Virus record (IMG/VR): IMGVR_UViG_3300035183_000649
Span: 1-44,921 of that record
From: a virus
Reading direction: 5' to 3' (one strand)
DNA: 44,921 nt
Each line of letters starts with the position of its first letter. The stretch's first letter is position 1. A model generated the notes under the pieces. The model was not told the origin of the DNA. It searched no databases and worked only from the letters and a program-made list of their open reading frames with translations. A program made the position numbers and the translations under genes. Below, one piece after another: positions 6,088 to 13,703 of the stretch.

Positions 6088-8142
6088 ATGGACCGCCGCC
6101 TCCTCGCCCAGCTCCCCGCCTTCCTCCTATGCCTCCCCGCGTGGGCCACCACCTGGTACGTCCATTCCGGCAACTCCGCCGGAGGCCGTGACGGCACCGC
6201 CGCCAACCCCTACAACTCCATCCTCGAATGGCATACGGCCGTCAACGGCGGCAACTTCTCGACTTCCGGCATCATCGGCACCGACAACGTCCTGGTCTTG
6301 GCCTCCTCCGAAGGCTCCTACTTCCGCGAGGGCGCCCAAACCTTCAACTTCGGTTCGGACTCGACCAAAGCCATCACCATCCGCGCATGGGACGAGTCGA
6401 TCGACGGCCCGGCCAAGAACGGCACCCTTCGCGTCCAGCGACCCGTCCTCCGCAACGACATCCTCTTCACCTCCCTGACCAACGTCTCGGGCACCCTCTA
6501 CAAATCCAACGCCCTCCCCTCCAACGTCCGCACCCTTGCGGGCGGCGGCACCATCCGCGTCCTCTACAAATACGACGACCCCACGACCTGGACCAAGGAA
6601 GGGTTCCACGCCGCCGTCCTCACCGTCACCGAACAGGCGAGCGATCCCGCCTCCGTCCCCGCCGGAACCGCCATCTACCAGACCACCACGCGCCAACTCT
6701 GGGTTGACGTCGGCGTGACCGCCGTCGCTGCCGACTTCTCCTACTGCGTCACTTACACCGACGACGGCGTCACCGGCAAGACCAACGCCGGTCTCTGCCT
6801 CCAAAACGCCTACAACTGTACCATCCAAGGAATCGACTTCTACAACTACATCGAGGGGTCCTCCGGGTGGTACTCCGCCTCCTTCGACTCCCTCTCCGTC
6901 AACAACACCATCCGTGGCTGCCGCTCCTTCGACTCCAGCCACCACGGGTTCGGCATCACCGCCTCCACCGCCGTCGTCCAGACCAACAACCTCATCGAGA
7001 GTTGTGAAGTCTCCGGACTCGGGAAGAACTCCGGCGCCGCCGCCTTCTACATAGGCACCACCGGCGTCCAGACCGGCAACCGCATCCTCAACTGCACCGC
7101 CCACCTCTACCCCACCCTCAAGAAAGACAAGACGCCCGTCTTCACCACCTCCGGCTGCAACGCCGCGTGGATCGGCTCCTCCACGAGCGGCGTCCGCACC
7201 GACGTCCTCATCGACTCCTGCCGCTTCAACTTCTACCCCTCCTACCTCCCCCTGAGCGGCACCTACCCCTCCGGCCCAATCCTCACCTTCGTCGCCAACG
7301 CCCCCTCCTCCGTCGAAGACTGGGCCACCTACCCCGTCCGCGTCGTCAACTGCGAGTTCGTCAACATGACGGCCGCGACCATGGACAACAACTCGGCCCC
7401 CACCCTCATCCGACAAGGCGTCGCCTACTACAACTGCGTCCTCGACTTCTCCGGTTTCTCCAACCTCACCTCCCCCACCCCCTCCTCGGGCGTCTTCACC
7501 CTCTACCTTCGCCCAAGCAGCATCCAAAACTACCTCGGCATCTTCTCCTCCATCGTCTCCGCCAACCTCTCCAACATCGGCTCCTCCTACCCCAACATCT
7601 TCTCCAACATCAACGGCGGTTCCTCCCCCACCGTCTGGAACGTCACCGTCAACGACTCCCTCGTCTCGTGGACCGGAGGCTCCATGAACTCGGGCGTCGC
7701 GTACTGCGGCATGTACGAGATGCGGTCCGGTACCTCCGGCAACACCGGCATGAAAATCATCTCCCGCCGCTCCTGCTACTCGAACGCGTGGGCCAACCAC
7801 CGCGAGGCCTCCGCCGGCTCCTGGGGCAACCGAGAACTCCTCGTCGGGGACACCGGCGGCGCGACCCCCAACATCGACTACACCTTCCAGTCCTGCCTCT
7901 ACTACAACTTCCTCGACGGCAACTACTCCGGCGGCACGACCTACGATGACTGGTCCGAGTGGTCCGTCCTCGTTGACCCCACAGGCGTCAAGCTCACCAT
8001 GACCCCCGTAATCGGCCTCCCCTTCCGCGCCATCCCCAACTCGGGCCTCCCCTCCACCGTCAAGGCCGCCCTCTCCCGTATCCCCTCCACCCCCGGAATC
8101 CAGGCCCCCCTCCCCCTCCGGTTGCGAGGCCGCACCCGCTGA
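6088..8142 (+). CDS. Exported right-handed beta-helix protein
   Basis: 684 aa. It starts with a signal peptide (MDRRLLAQLPAFLLCLPAWA), followed by TTWYVHSGNSAGG and GTAANPYNSI, the usual opening of secreted parallel beta-helix (pectate-lyase fold) proteins. Repeated short strands with Asn-rich turns (NNTIRGC, NLIESCEV, NRILNCTAH, VRVVNCEF) run through the middle. This fold is used in tailspikes and polysaccharide-degrading enzymes, so a polysaccharide target is likely. The signal peptide argues against a simple tailspike, because virion parts are normally assembled in the cytoplasm. No catalytic residues could be assigned. An open frame upstream to 5467 is rejected: it lies over another gene and lacks coding bias. 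Confidence 0.8.
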   Translation: MDRRLLAQLPAFLLCLPAWATTWYVHSGNSAGGRDGTAANPYNSILEWHTAVNGGNFSTSGIIGTDNVLVLASSEGSYFREGAQTFNFGSDSTKAITIRAWDESIDGPAKNGTLRVQRPVLRNDILFTSLTNVSGTLYKSNALPSNVRTLAGGGTIRVLYKYDDPTTWTKEGFHAAVLTVTEQASDPASVPAGTAIYQTTTRQLWVDVGVTAVAADFSYCVTYTDDGVTGKTNAGLCLQNAYNCTIQGIDFYNYIEGSSGWYSASFDSLSVNNTIRGCRSFDSSHHGFGITASTAVVQTNNLIESCEVSGLGKNSGAAAFYIGTTGVQTGNRILNCTAHLYPTLKKDKTPVFTTSGCNAAWIGSSTSGVRTDVLIDSCRFNFYPSYLPLSGTYPSGPILTFVANAPSSVEDWATYPVRVVNCEFVNMTAATMDNNSAPTLIRQGVAYYNCVLDFSGFSNLTSPTPSSGVFTLYLRPSSIQNYLGIFSSIVSANLSNIGSSYPNIFSNINGGSSPTVWNVTVNDSLVSWTGGSMNSGVAYCGMYEMRSGTSGNTGMKIISRRSCYSNAWANHREASAGSWGNRELLVGDTGGATPNIDYTFQSCLYYNFLDGNYSGGTTYDDWSEWSVLVDPTGVKLTMTPVIGLPFRAIPNSGLPSTVKAALSRIPSTPGIQAPLPLRLRGRTR

Positions 8143-8172
8143 ACTACCCTACCCGATCCCAGGAGCTTCTAG

Positions 8173-8421
8173 ATGCCTCTCGACCAAGACGACCGCCAGT
8201 GGCTAGAGGAACGGTTCGACGCCATACACCAACGCGTCGATACAGCCTTCCACGGACCGGAGGGGGAGCCGCACAAAGGCATCTGGGTTCGCCTTGACCG
8301 CGCCGAACGCATCATCGCCGTCGCCCTCTGGATCGCCACCGCCGCCGTCACCGCCGGTATCGGCGCCCTCGCCAAAGCCTTCACCACTGGAAGCACGCCC
8401 CCCTCAAACCCTCACCCATGA
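8173..8421 (+). CDS. Small membrane protein, holin-like (XhlA type)
   Basis: 82 aa; the ATG follows AGGAG. The N-terminal half is charged and helical (DRQWLEERFDAIHQRVDTAF), then GIWVRLDRAERI leads into one membrane segment at about residues 46-70. This layout, a soluble helix followed by one C-terminal membrane span, matches small phage lysis proteins of the XhlA type. It overlaps the next gene by ATGA. Together with that gene and the lipoprotein after it, it forms a lysis cassette; no endolysin is visible nearby. Confidence 0.7.
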   Translation: MPLDQDDRQWLEERFDAIHQRVDTAFHGPEGEPHKGIWVRLDRAERIIAVALWIATAAVTAGIGALAKAFTTGSTPPSNPHP

Positions 8422-8684
8422 TCCCCCTCCGGTCCATCTTGCTCGACCCCGAGACGACCAGCGCCTTCCGCCGTCTCCTCACCGTCTCCGCCTCCTCCTT
8501 CGGGGGATGGGCCATCGCCAAAGGGTGGATCTCCCCCGAACTCGCGGCCGCCCTAGGCACCTTCGGCTTCACTCTCCTTCAGGTCTGGTCCCGGATCGAC
8601 CGAAACCGCGCCTCGTCCCGGGCCGTCCAAGGCGCGTGGGACGCCAAAGCCCCCAAGGAAGACCCTCCGGAGGACTCCCAATGA
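8418..8684 (+). CDS. Putative holin
   Basis: 88 aa, coupled to the previous gene by ATGA. Two hydrophobic segments (about 20-37 and 42-58: LLTVSASSFGGWAIAKGW and LAAALGTFGFTLLQVWS) are split by a short turn, followed by a charged C-terminal tail. This matches two-span phage holins with a GWxxAKGWI turn. Holins make holes in the inner membrane to time host lysis. The family match is by topology and motif only. Confidence 0.7.
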   Translation: MIPLRSILLDPETTSAFRRLLTVSASSFGGWAIAKGWISPELAAALGTFGFTLLQVWSRIDRNRASSRAVQGAWDAKAPKEDPPEDSQ

Positions 8685-8753
8685 TCCGTTCCTCCTCGCC
8701 CCCCTCCTGGCCTGGTCCAAGTACGACGACAACGTGATCCGAAAGGAGTCCCC

Positions 8754-9023
8754 ATGAAACGCCCACTCCTCCCCGTCGCCTTCGTTGCGGGTTGCCTCCT
8801 CGCCTCCTGCACCACCTACCCCGCCACTCCGGAGGGGGACGCCCGCCGCGCCGCCGATGCCTCCACCATCCAGAAAGCGGGCGACTCCCTCGTCGCCGCT
8901 TCCACCTTCCTCCCGCCCCCCTTCAACCTGATCGCGGCCGCCCTCGTCGGCATCGGCACCACCATCGCCGTCCAGAAGGTGGGTGGCAAGAAGTCCGACC
9001 CCACCAAGACCACCACCACCTGA
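8754..9023 (+). CDS. Small lipoprotein, possible spanin component
   Basis: 89 aa; the ATG follows AAGGAG. The signal sequence ends in the lipobox LASC with Cys19, so the protein is predicted to be lipid-anchored. A second hydrophobic stretch (FNLIAAALVGIGTTIAVQ) lies near the C-terminus. Its place directly after holin-type genes suggests an outer-membrane spanin or another lysis helper. A normal Rz1-type spanin is Pro-rich and lacks a second hydrophobic stretch, so this assignment is uncertain. A strong terminator follows it. Confidence 0.65.
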   Translation: MKRPLLPVAFVAGCLLASCTTYPATPEGDARRAADASTIQKAGDSLVAASTFLPPPFNLIAAALVGIGTTIAVQKVGGKKSDPTKTTTT

Positions 9024-9044
9024 ACCTCCCCCATGTTGTTTGTC

Positions 9045-9083
9045 GAGCACGCCCCGCTATCGCGGGGGGCGTGCTCTTTCTCA
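9045..9083 (+). terminator. Rho-independent terminator after the lysis cassette
   Basis: GAGCACGCC with CCGC pairs with GCGG and GGCGTGCTC around a TATC loop (9045-9076, with a two-G bulge), followed by TTTCTCATTT. The stem is long and GC-rich. It separates the lysis cassette from the recombination genes. Confidence 0.85.
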
Positions 9084-9102
9084 TTTCCGATTGGAGTTCT
9101 GG

Positions 9103-10341
9103 ATGCCCCTCCCCCCCACCGAGCCCATTCCCCCTCCGGTCGATGAGTCGGACAGCGCCCGTGTCTACCTCGAAGGGCACGGGCTTGTCGCTCTTCAACC
9201 CCCCATCCGTTCCTCCGACTACTCCCTCTGCCTCTCCGATCCCTTCCGCTACTACCTCACCCGCCGCCTCGGCCTCTCCCCCTTCCTCTCCTACTCCACC
9301 GCCCTCAACCGGGGCACCTGGTTCCACACGGCCGCCCAAGCCTCCCAAACCTCCGACCCTTCCTCCTTCCTCATGAACGCCTTGGACGCCCGCCTCACCG
9401 AACTCAAAGCCGTCTGCGAGTCCGTCGGCGTCCTCCCCTCCGCCGCCCTCTCCTTCGCCCAGCGCGAACGCCGCGACTTCGAAACCTCCTCCGCGTGGTT
9501 CGATGCCGCCCGCTCCGTTCCCTTCCACCAAGGCAAATCCTTGGACACCTTCTTCGCCCCCTTCACCACCATCTCCTCCGAACTCACCCTCCGCCACCCC
9601 CTCACCATCAACGGCGTCACCATGCAGGCCGTGTGCACCGTGGACCGCTTCCTCCTCCGCGACAACCACCTCTACATCCTCGACTACAAGACCTGTTCCG
9701 AGCCCCCCACGATCCGCCTCGCCAAGTGCCCCCTCGAAATGCAGACGTGGCTCTACTCCCTCATCACCAGCGAGATGCTCGAAGCGGGCACCCTCCAGCG
9801 CCACCTCGACCTGCCCCCCTCCGTCACCTTCGGCGGCATGTACCACGTCGCCATCCAAAAACCCACCATCAAAATGGGCCTCAACGACCGGCCCTACCGC
9901 GACGTCCCCTTCACCCCCTCCTCCGGCAAGAACAAGGGCATCACCCGCATCGAGCGTGAATACTACGGGGAGCCCTCCTTCGCCAACTACGTCGCCCGCT
10001 GCACCTCCTGGTACACCCGCTCCGGCGAGTTCTCCGCCTCTCCCTTCGAAGAACCCCCCATCAACATCTCCTTCATTTCTCCCTCCCTCCTCAAGAGCCC
10101 CTTGACAATGAAAGCCCTCCACACTAGACTTCTCCTCATCCACTCCTTCGCCACCCGACCCGCCAACCCCGACAACTTCCCCATGAATCCCGACGGGATC
10201 TACAACTTCCGGGGCCAAACCCTCTCACCCTTCGCGCCCCTCTACCAACGGCCCGTCATCGAGTGGCCCTCCCTCATCGCCGAAGCACGGTTCGTGGTCG
10301 ATCATCGTGACGACCCAGCCGACACCCCACCCTCGGAGTAG
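9103..10341 (+). CDS. PD-(D/E)XK nuclease, RecB/Cas4-like exonuclease
   Basis: 412 aa; the ATG at 9103 follows TTGGAG. The nuclease core reads ISSELTL (E160), then CTVDRFLLRDNHLYILDYKT with D181, D194 and K196, the standard pattern of RecB-family nucleases, and then EMQTWLYSLI as the following helix (QxxxY type). Phage members of this family resect double-stranded ends for recombination. The ATPase and SSB-like genes that follow form the partner set. The end of the gene carries a possible internal promoter (10102-10130). The first 15 residues are Pro-rich. Confidence 0.8.
   Translation: MPLPPTEPIPPPVDESDSARVYLEGHGLVALQPPIRSSDYSLCLSDPFRYYLTRRLGLSPFLSYSTALNRGTWFHTAAQASQTSDPSSFLMNALDARLTELKAVCESVGVLPSAALSFAQRERRDFETSSAWFDAARSVPFHQGKSLDTFFAPFTTISSELTLRHPLTINGVTMQAVCTVDRFLLRDNHLYILDYKTCSEPPTIRLAKCPLEMQTWLYSLITSEMLEAGTLQRHLDLPPSVTFGGMYHVAIQKPTIKMGLNDRPYRDVPFTPSSGKNKGITRIEREYYGEPSFANYVARCTSWYTRSGEFSASPFEEPPINISFISPSLLKSPLTMKALHTRLLLIHSFATRPANPDNFPMNPDGIYNFRGQTLSPFAPLYQRPVIEWPSLIAEARFVVDHRDDPADTPPSE
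10102..10130 (+). promoter_or_regulatory. Possible sigma70-type promoter
   Basis: TTGACA (10102-10107), a 17-base spacer and TAGACT (10125-10130). This is the best promoter match found in the window: perfect -35 and optimal spacing. It lies inside the 3' end of the nuclease gene, about 215 bp before the next start, and could express the Lys-rich protein, ATPase and SSB-like genes separately. Predicted by eye only. Confidence 0.45.
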
Positions 10342-10346
10342 CCTCC

Positions 10347-10904
10347 ATGGCCAAGAAGAAGTCCACCAAGAAGAAGAAGTCCCCGCGCAAGGCGCCCGTC
10401 CGTCGCGCCTCCTGGTCCGACGTCTTCTCCCCCTCCATCATCGACCAGGTCCTCGCCCCCGCCCTCATCCAAGACGTCCACGACGGTGAAGCCTTCGCCA
10501 ACGCCCCCTCCCTCGCCCGACTCCACGCCCTCTTCGAGGACGACCACGCCTGCTCGATCCCCCGTGACCTCTTCAACCGGGTCGCCGAAGCCGCTGGCAT
10601 CTCCTTCTCCCGCTCCATCTCCCTCGGCCGCAACGTCAACCTCCCCACCCAGCGACAGACCGCCGACGACTCCTTCGGAAGCCCTGGCGACCAGATCCGC
10701 CGCACGGTCATCCCCACTCCTTCCCCCTCCGGTCCGCAGGAGGCCGTCGCGGGAGACCCCGACGACGAGACCGACGGGTTCCGGATCACCAACGACACGC
10801 CCCCCAGCGCTCGGGACGAGGTGATGCGGCAGGCCCAGATCGACGCCGCCCTCGCCGAGGCCAACGGCGAGATCCCCGAACCCGTCATTATCCCTCGCCG
10901 CTGA
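10347..10904 (+). CDS. Basic-tailed protein of unknown function in the recombination cluster
   Basis: 185 aa; the ATG follows GGAG, six bases after the nuclease stop. The first 20 residues are almost all Lys, Arg, Ser and Pro. A folded part follows (WSDVFSPSIIDQVLAPALIQ and DLFNRVAEAAGISFSRSI), then a polar, acidic C-terminal tail. I do not recognise it. The basic tail suggests DNA contact, and its place between a nuclease and a RecA-like ATPase suggests a recombination or replication accessory role. Confidence 0.65.
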   Translation: MAKKKSTKKKKSPRKAPVRRASWSDVFSPSIIDQVLAPALIQDVHDGEAFANAPSLARLHALFEDDHACSIPRDLFNRVAEAAGISFSRSISLGRNVNLPTQRQTADDSFGSPGDQIRRTVIPTPSPSGPQEAVAGDPDDETDGFRITNDTPPSARDEVMRQAQIDAALAEANGEIPEPVIIPRR

Positions 10905-10931
10905 GTCCCCCTCCGGTTCTAGGAGCGTCCC

Positions 10932-11930
10932 GTGACCCAAGTCCATCAGACCATCGTGGCCGCACCAACCGCCTCCACCCGGTGGGGCTCCCTCGGCGGC
11001 TTCTCCCAACGCATGATCGCCTCACCGGAGGGGGTGCTCGGCCTCATCGCGGGCGCTCCGGGTTCCGGCAAGTCCGCCCTCTTCCAGACCTGTCCCGAAG
11101 CCTTCATCTTCAACCTGGACCCCTCTTCCACCACCATCCCGGGCGAGCCCGGAGCCGAAGCCCCCACCCCCAAAGCCCTCATGTGGCCGGGCATCTCCAC
11201 CGAGGGTCGCACCCTCAACGACCAGGGCCTCCCCTTCATCCTTAGCTGGTCCTTCGTCGAAGAGAAGGTGGCCATCCTCAAGGGCCTCGCCGCCCGCAAC
11301 GAGCCCCGCCCCAAGGTCGTCGTCTTCGACTCCCTTTCGGCCATGATCGCCCTCATCAAGTCGTGGCTGCCGGGCAAGGCCGCCGACTTCAACCTCGCCA
11401 CCAACAGCAAGACCGTCTGGAAGGAACTGGACGGACGGGCCGCGTGGGACTTCCTCTACGACCGCATCATCGACCTCCTCCTCTCCCTCCGAGCCCACGG
11501 CTACGGCGTCTACGTCGTGGGCCACATCGTCAACTCCAAGGTCCAGCTAGGCGAGGACCGCATGACCATCATGCCGGAACTCACGATCACCGACGGCTTC
11601 TGGAAGCGGCTCTACCCCTGGTTCGAACTCGTCATGATCGCCCAGGCCTTCGACGAGGTCGTCTCCATCCCCGATCCCCGCTGGAAGCCCGACCCCAAGT
11701 TCCCCAACGCGAAGGCCCGGACCGTCTCCGTCCAACGGCGCCGTGTCTACCTCACCACCGGGGGCAACGAGTTTTCCGGCATCACCAAGGTCCGCGTCCC
11801 CATCTCGACCGTCCTCCTCGAACCCGCCTCCTCCGCCTGGGACGTCTTCGTCGCCCAGTACAAGGCGGCGGCGGACCGGGGCACCCTCGAAGCCAAAGAG
11901 GTCGCCCCTCCTCCTCCTGCGAAGCCCTGA
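10932..11930 (+). CDS. RecA-like ATPase, Sak4-type recombinase
   Basis: 332 aa from a GTG start after AGGAG. Walker A is GAPGSGKS (41-48) near the N-terminus, and Walker B is VVVFDS (129-134). This single RecA-like core with the P-loop so close to the start matches the Sak4 group of phage ATPases, which load onto single-stranded DNA and assist annealing or strand exchange. The neighbours, a PD-(D/E)XK nuclease upstream and an SSB-like protein downstream, complete a typical phage recombination set. The C-terminal tail is Pro-rich. Confidence 0.8.
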   Translation: MTQVHQTIVAAPTASTRWGSLGGFSQRMIASPEGVLGLIAGAPGSGKSALFQTCPEAFIFNLDPSSTTIPGEPGAEAPTPKALMWPGISTEGRTLNDQGLPFILSWSFVEEKVAILKGLAARNEPRPKVVVFDSLSAMIALIKSWLPGKAADFNLATNSKTVWKELDGRAAWDFLYDRIIDLLLSLRAHGYGVYVVGHIVNSKVQLGEDRMTIMPELTITDGFWKRLYPWFELVMIAQAFDEVVSIPDPRWKPDPKFPNAKARTVSVQRRRVYLTTGGNEFSGITKVRVPISTVLLEPASSAWDVFVAQYKAAADRGTLEAKEVAPPPPAKP

Positions 11931-11987
11931 TTCCGGAGCCGCCGTGGCTCCCCATCTTTCCGGGGCTCCGTGCCCCAAGGAGTTTTC

Positions 11988-12572
11988 ATGTCCCTGGATA
12001 CCGCAACCGCCTCCGCCCTCTCCCTCCTCACCGGGTTCAACAACGCCTACAACGACGCCACCGCCAACAACGGCGAGGGCGGCCTGGGCGAGTGGCCCCC
12101 GCACGGCAAGTACGCCTGCGCCATCACCTCCATCGCCGTCAAGGCCGAGACCAAGAAGATCAAGTCCAGGAGGAACGGCGTCGAGTATGCCTTCCCGGGC
12201 GTCTCCGTCCAGTTCCACTTCCGCTGCAACGACGTGATCCCCACCCAGAAGGACCCGTCCCAGCCCCTGGAGTGGAAGGGCGCTCCCTTCTTCCTCGTGG
12301 CCAACCCTGCCTCCGTCCCCGAGGACCTCTCTTGGCTCATCTCCATGAACGCCGACCGACTCAAGGGCCACCTCGCCTGCGTCAACGGCGCCCTCGGCAA
12401 CAACATCCAGGCCGACCTCCAGGCCGCCATCACCAAAGTCTCCAGCCAGCAGGTGCACGCCATGGTCTTCTGCGAGTACCGTGACGGCAAGCAGTCCGTC
12501 CAGGACAAGGCCGAGGGCAAGGCGGCCGTCCAGTACAAGACCGAGTTCCTGACGGAGGCCCTCGCCTCCTAA
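11988..12572 (+). CDS. SSB-like protein (DUF669-like)
   Basis: 194 aa. The ATG at 11988 follows AAGGAG; a GTG at 11970 is possible but lies before this ribosome binding site. The sequence has GEWPPHGKYACAITSIAVKA, then a basic KKIKSRRNGVEYAFPG stretch and strand-like segments, which fits an OB-fold single-strand binding protein of the DUF669 kind often encoded beside Sak4-type ATPases. The call depends partly on this neighbourhood. It would protect single-stranded DNA during replication and recombination. Confidence 0.6.
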   Translation: MSLDTATASALSLLTGFNNAYNDATANNGEGGLGEWPPHGKYACAITSIAVKAETKKIKSRRNGVEYAFPGVSVQFHFRCNDVIPTQKDPSQPLEWKGAPFFLVANPASVPEDLSWLISMNADRLKGHLACVNGALGNNIQADLQAAITKVSSQQVHAMVFCEYRDGKQSVQDKAEGKAAVQYKTEFLTEALAS

Positions 12573-12616
12573 GCCAGCCATGGCAGTCTGTCCTCCCCTC
12601 TCGTTGAGTGGAGTTC

Positions 12617-12655
12617 CACCCCCCATCTCCGGAGCAAGGGACGGGGGGTGTTCGC
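12617..12655 (+). terminator. Possible terminator after the SSB-like gene
   Basis: CACCCCCC (12617-12624) can pair with GGGGGGTG (12643-12650), leaving an 18-base loop. The following TTCG is a poor T-tail, so termination would be weak. It lies in the 220-bp gap between the SSB-like gene and the next ORF. Confidence 0.4.
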
Positions 12656-12659
12656 ACGG

Positions 12660-12688
12660 TTGACTTCCCCCTCCAGTCCTTGTAGCCT
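12660..12688 (+). promoter_or_regulatory. Possible sigma70-type promoter
   Basis: TTGACT (12660-12665), a 17-base spacer and TAGCCT (12683-12688). The same -10 hexamer occurs in the candidate at 3873-3902. It lies in an intergenic gap just after a hairpin, a sensible place for a promoter driving the last two genes of the left arm. Confidence 0.35.
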
Positions 12689-12759
12689 CCTCCAGACTCC
12701 CCCTCCGGTTGCTGGGGCGGCTCCGCAAGAGTCGCCTCAGCCTTCTCTCTCCCCTCTCT

Positions 12760-12792
12760 GGTGGCCGCTCACTTCACGGGGCGGCCACCTTT
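12760..12792 (+). other. Perfect 9-bp hairpin ending three bases before a start codon
   Basis: GGTGGCCGC (12760-12768) pairs perfectly with GCGGCCACC (12781-12789), followed by TTT and then the ATG at 12793. It may be a terminator with a short T-tail, or a structure that blocks ribosome access to that ATG; no ribosome binding site is visible between the hairpin and the ATG. Confidence 0.55.
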
Positions 12793-13272
12793 ATGACCGA
12801 CGCCAAGTGCCAGGTGCTCTTGGCCGGGGACCCCTCATCCCCCTCCCTCTACGCTCCCGGCCGCGCGTTCCTTCTCCGCTCCACCATGATCGCCACGGAC
12901 CTCCCCCTGACCGGCTTCCACGCCCGGAAGGCCCGCCTCTTCGTGGGCACCAAGAACACCCTCACCCATCTCATCACCCTCGCCCACCCCTTCGACCCCA
13001 CTCCCCCCTCCGGCAACCCCTACCCTCATTTGGGGGTGGGGGAAGAAGAGATTGATCTGCTTGAAATCGACGTTGTCGCCCTCGCCTTGACGTTCAAGAA
13101 GAAGGGCTCCTTTCGCATGTCAACCAGGGTGCCCTTGCGAACGACAGCCATCTTTGAGGAAAGGGTCCCATGGATTTTCCCCCTGTTGATACCTCGTCGT
13201 CTTCCGGCCTCTCTGCGCACGATGTCAAAGGGCAGCTTCTCCTGCCTTTCGCAATGGACCAGGCTGAGCTGA
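12793..13272 (+). CDS. Protein of unknown function
   Basis: 159 aa from the ATG at 12793. Codons end mostly in C from here to about 13000, which supports coding. The sequence has a beta-rich appearance (CQVLLAG, RAFLLRSTMIATDLPLTG, KARLFVGTKNTLTHLITL). I do not recognise it. The start is uncertain: there is no clear ribosome binding site, a hairpin sits directly upstream, and an ATG at 12886 is an alternative. The last 34 residues overlap the MazG-like gene by 103 bp in another frame and look like run-on sequence. Confidence 0.5.
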   Translation: MTDAKCQVLLAGDPSSPSLYAPGRAFLLRSTMIATDLPLTGFHARKARLFVGTKNTLTHLITLAHPFDPTPPSGNPYPHLGVGEEEIDLLEIDVVALALTFKKKGSFRMSTRVPLRTTAIFEERVPWIFPLLIPRRLPASLRTMSKGSFSCLSQWTRLS

Positions 13273-13496
13273 GCCCCGACCCTGTCGTTGAAAGGGTGGT
13301 GGAGAGGCTCCGTTCCAGATCGGTTGTGGGGACTCGGAAGTACGGGGTCACTCTGGATCGGAGCAGAGCGCGGACCCCCGAGTTCCTCCAGCACCTCCTT
13401 GAAGAACTCCTCGATGCGGCGAACTACGTCCAGAAGCTCATCGACCTCCACGACCAGGCCCCTGCCTCGAAGAAGGGGTATCCGCCGGGGTGGTGA
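13170..13496 (+). CDS. MazG-like nucleotide pyrophosphohydrolase family protein
   Basis: 108 aa; the ATG follows AAAGGG. The second half carries GTRKYGVTLDRSRARTPEF and LQHLLEELLDAANYVQKLID, the KYG and EELLDAxNY patterns of small phage MazG-like proteins (dATP/dGTP pyrophosphohydrolase-like). These cut dNTPs to the monophosphate and pyrophosphate and adjust the nucleotide pool. A link to modified bases is not supported, since no PurZ-like gene was found. It is the last left-arm gene before the strand switch. Confidence 0.65.
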   Translation: MDFPPVDTSSSSGLSAHDVKGQLLLPFAMDQAELSPDPVVERVVERLRSRSVVGTRKYGVTLDRSRARTPEFLQHLLEELLDAANYVQKLIDLHDQAPASKKGYPPGW

Positions 13497-13531
13497 GTGC
13501 CGGTATGCCGGGACCGCCGGGGCCCCCCCTC

Positions 13532-13560
13532 TTATATATATTTCTTTCTTTCTTTCAAGA
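13532..13560. repeat. AT-rich tract with TTTC repeats at the strand switch
   Basis: A TATATATA run is followed by about four TTTC units, the longest AT-rich stretch noticed in this GC-rich window before its extreme right end. It lies in the 207-bp gap between the convergent left and right arms (13497-13703). A replication or transcription role is possible but unproven. A small ORF from 13572 is considered noise. Confidence 0.5.
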
Positions 13561-13645
13561 GAAGTAAAGGGATGGCACTGTTGGCTCTGGAGGGGGTTTC
13601 CGCTGCTGCAAAGTGGTGCCGTGGAGTTGGCATCACCAAACAAAA

Positions 13646-13673
13646 CCCCCCCGCACCTTGCGATGCGGGGGGG
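13646..13673 (-). terminator. Terminator for the right-arm (- strand) genes
   Basis: A perfect 10-bp stem, CCCCCCCGCA with TGCGGGGGGG, and an 8-base loop. Read on the - strand, the stem is followed by a T-rich stretch (GTTTTGTTTGG), as expected for a Rho-independent terminator about 30 bp after the last - strand gene. On the + strand no T-run follows. Confidence 0.8.
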
Positions 13674-13703
13674 CCCTCAACCGACGCGTCCACTCACCAC
13701 AGT

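Noticed and set aside
13170-13496. MazZ of a 2-aminoadenine (Z) genome pathway
   Set aside because: The family is similar, but no PurZ-like or DatZ-like gene is present in the window, so the broader MazG-like call is kept.
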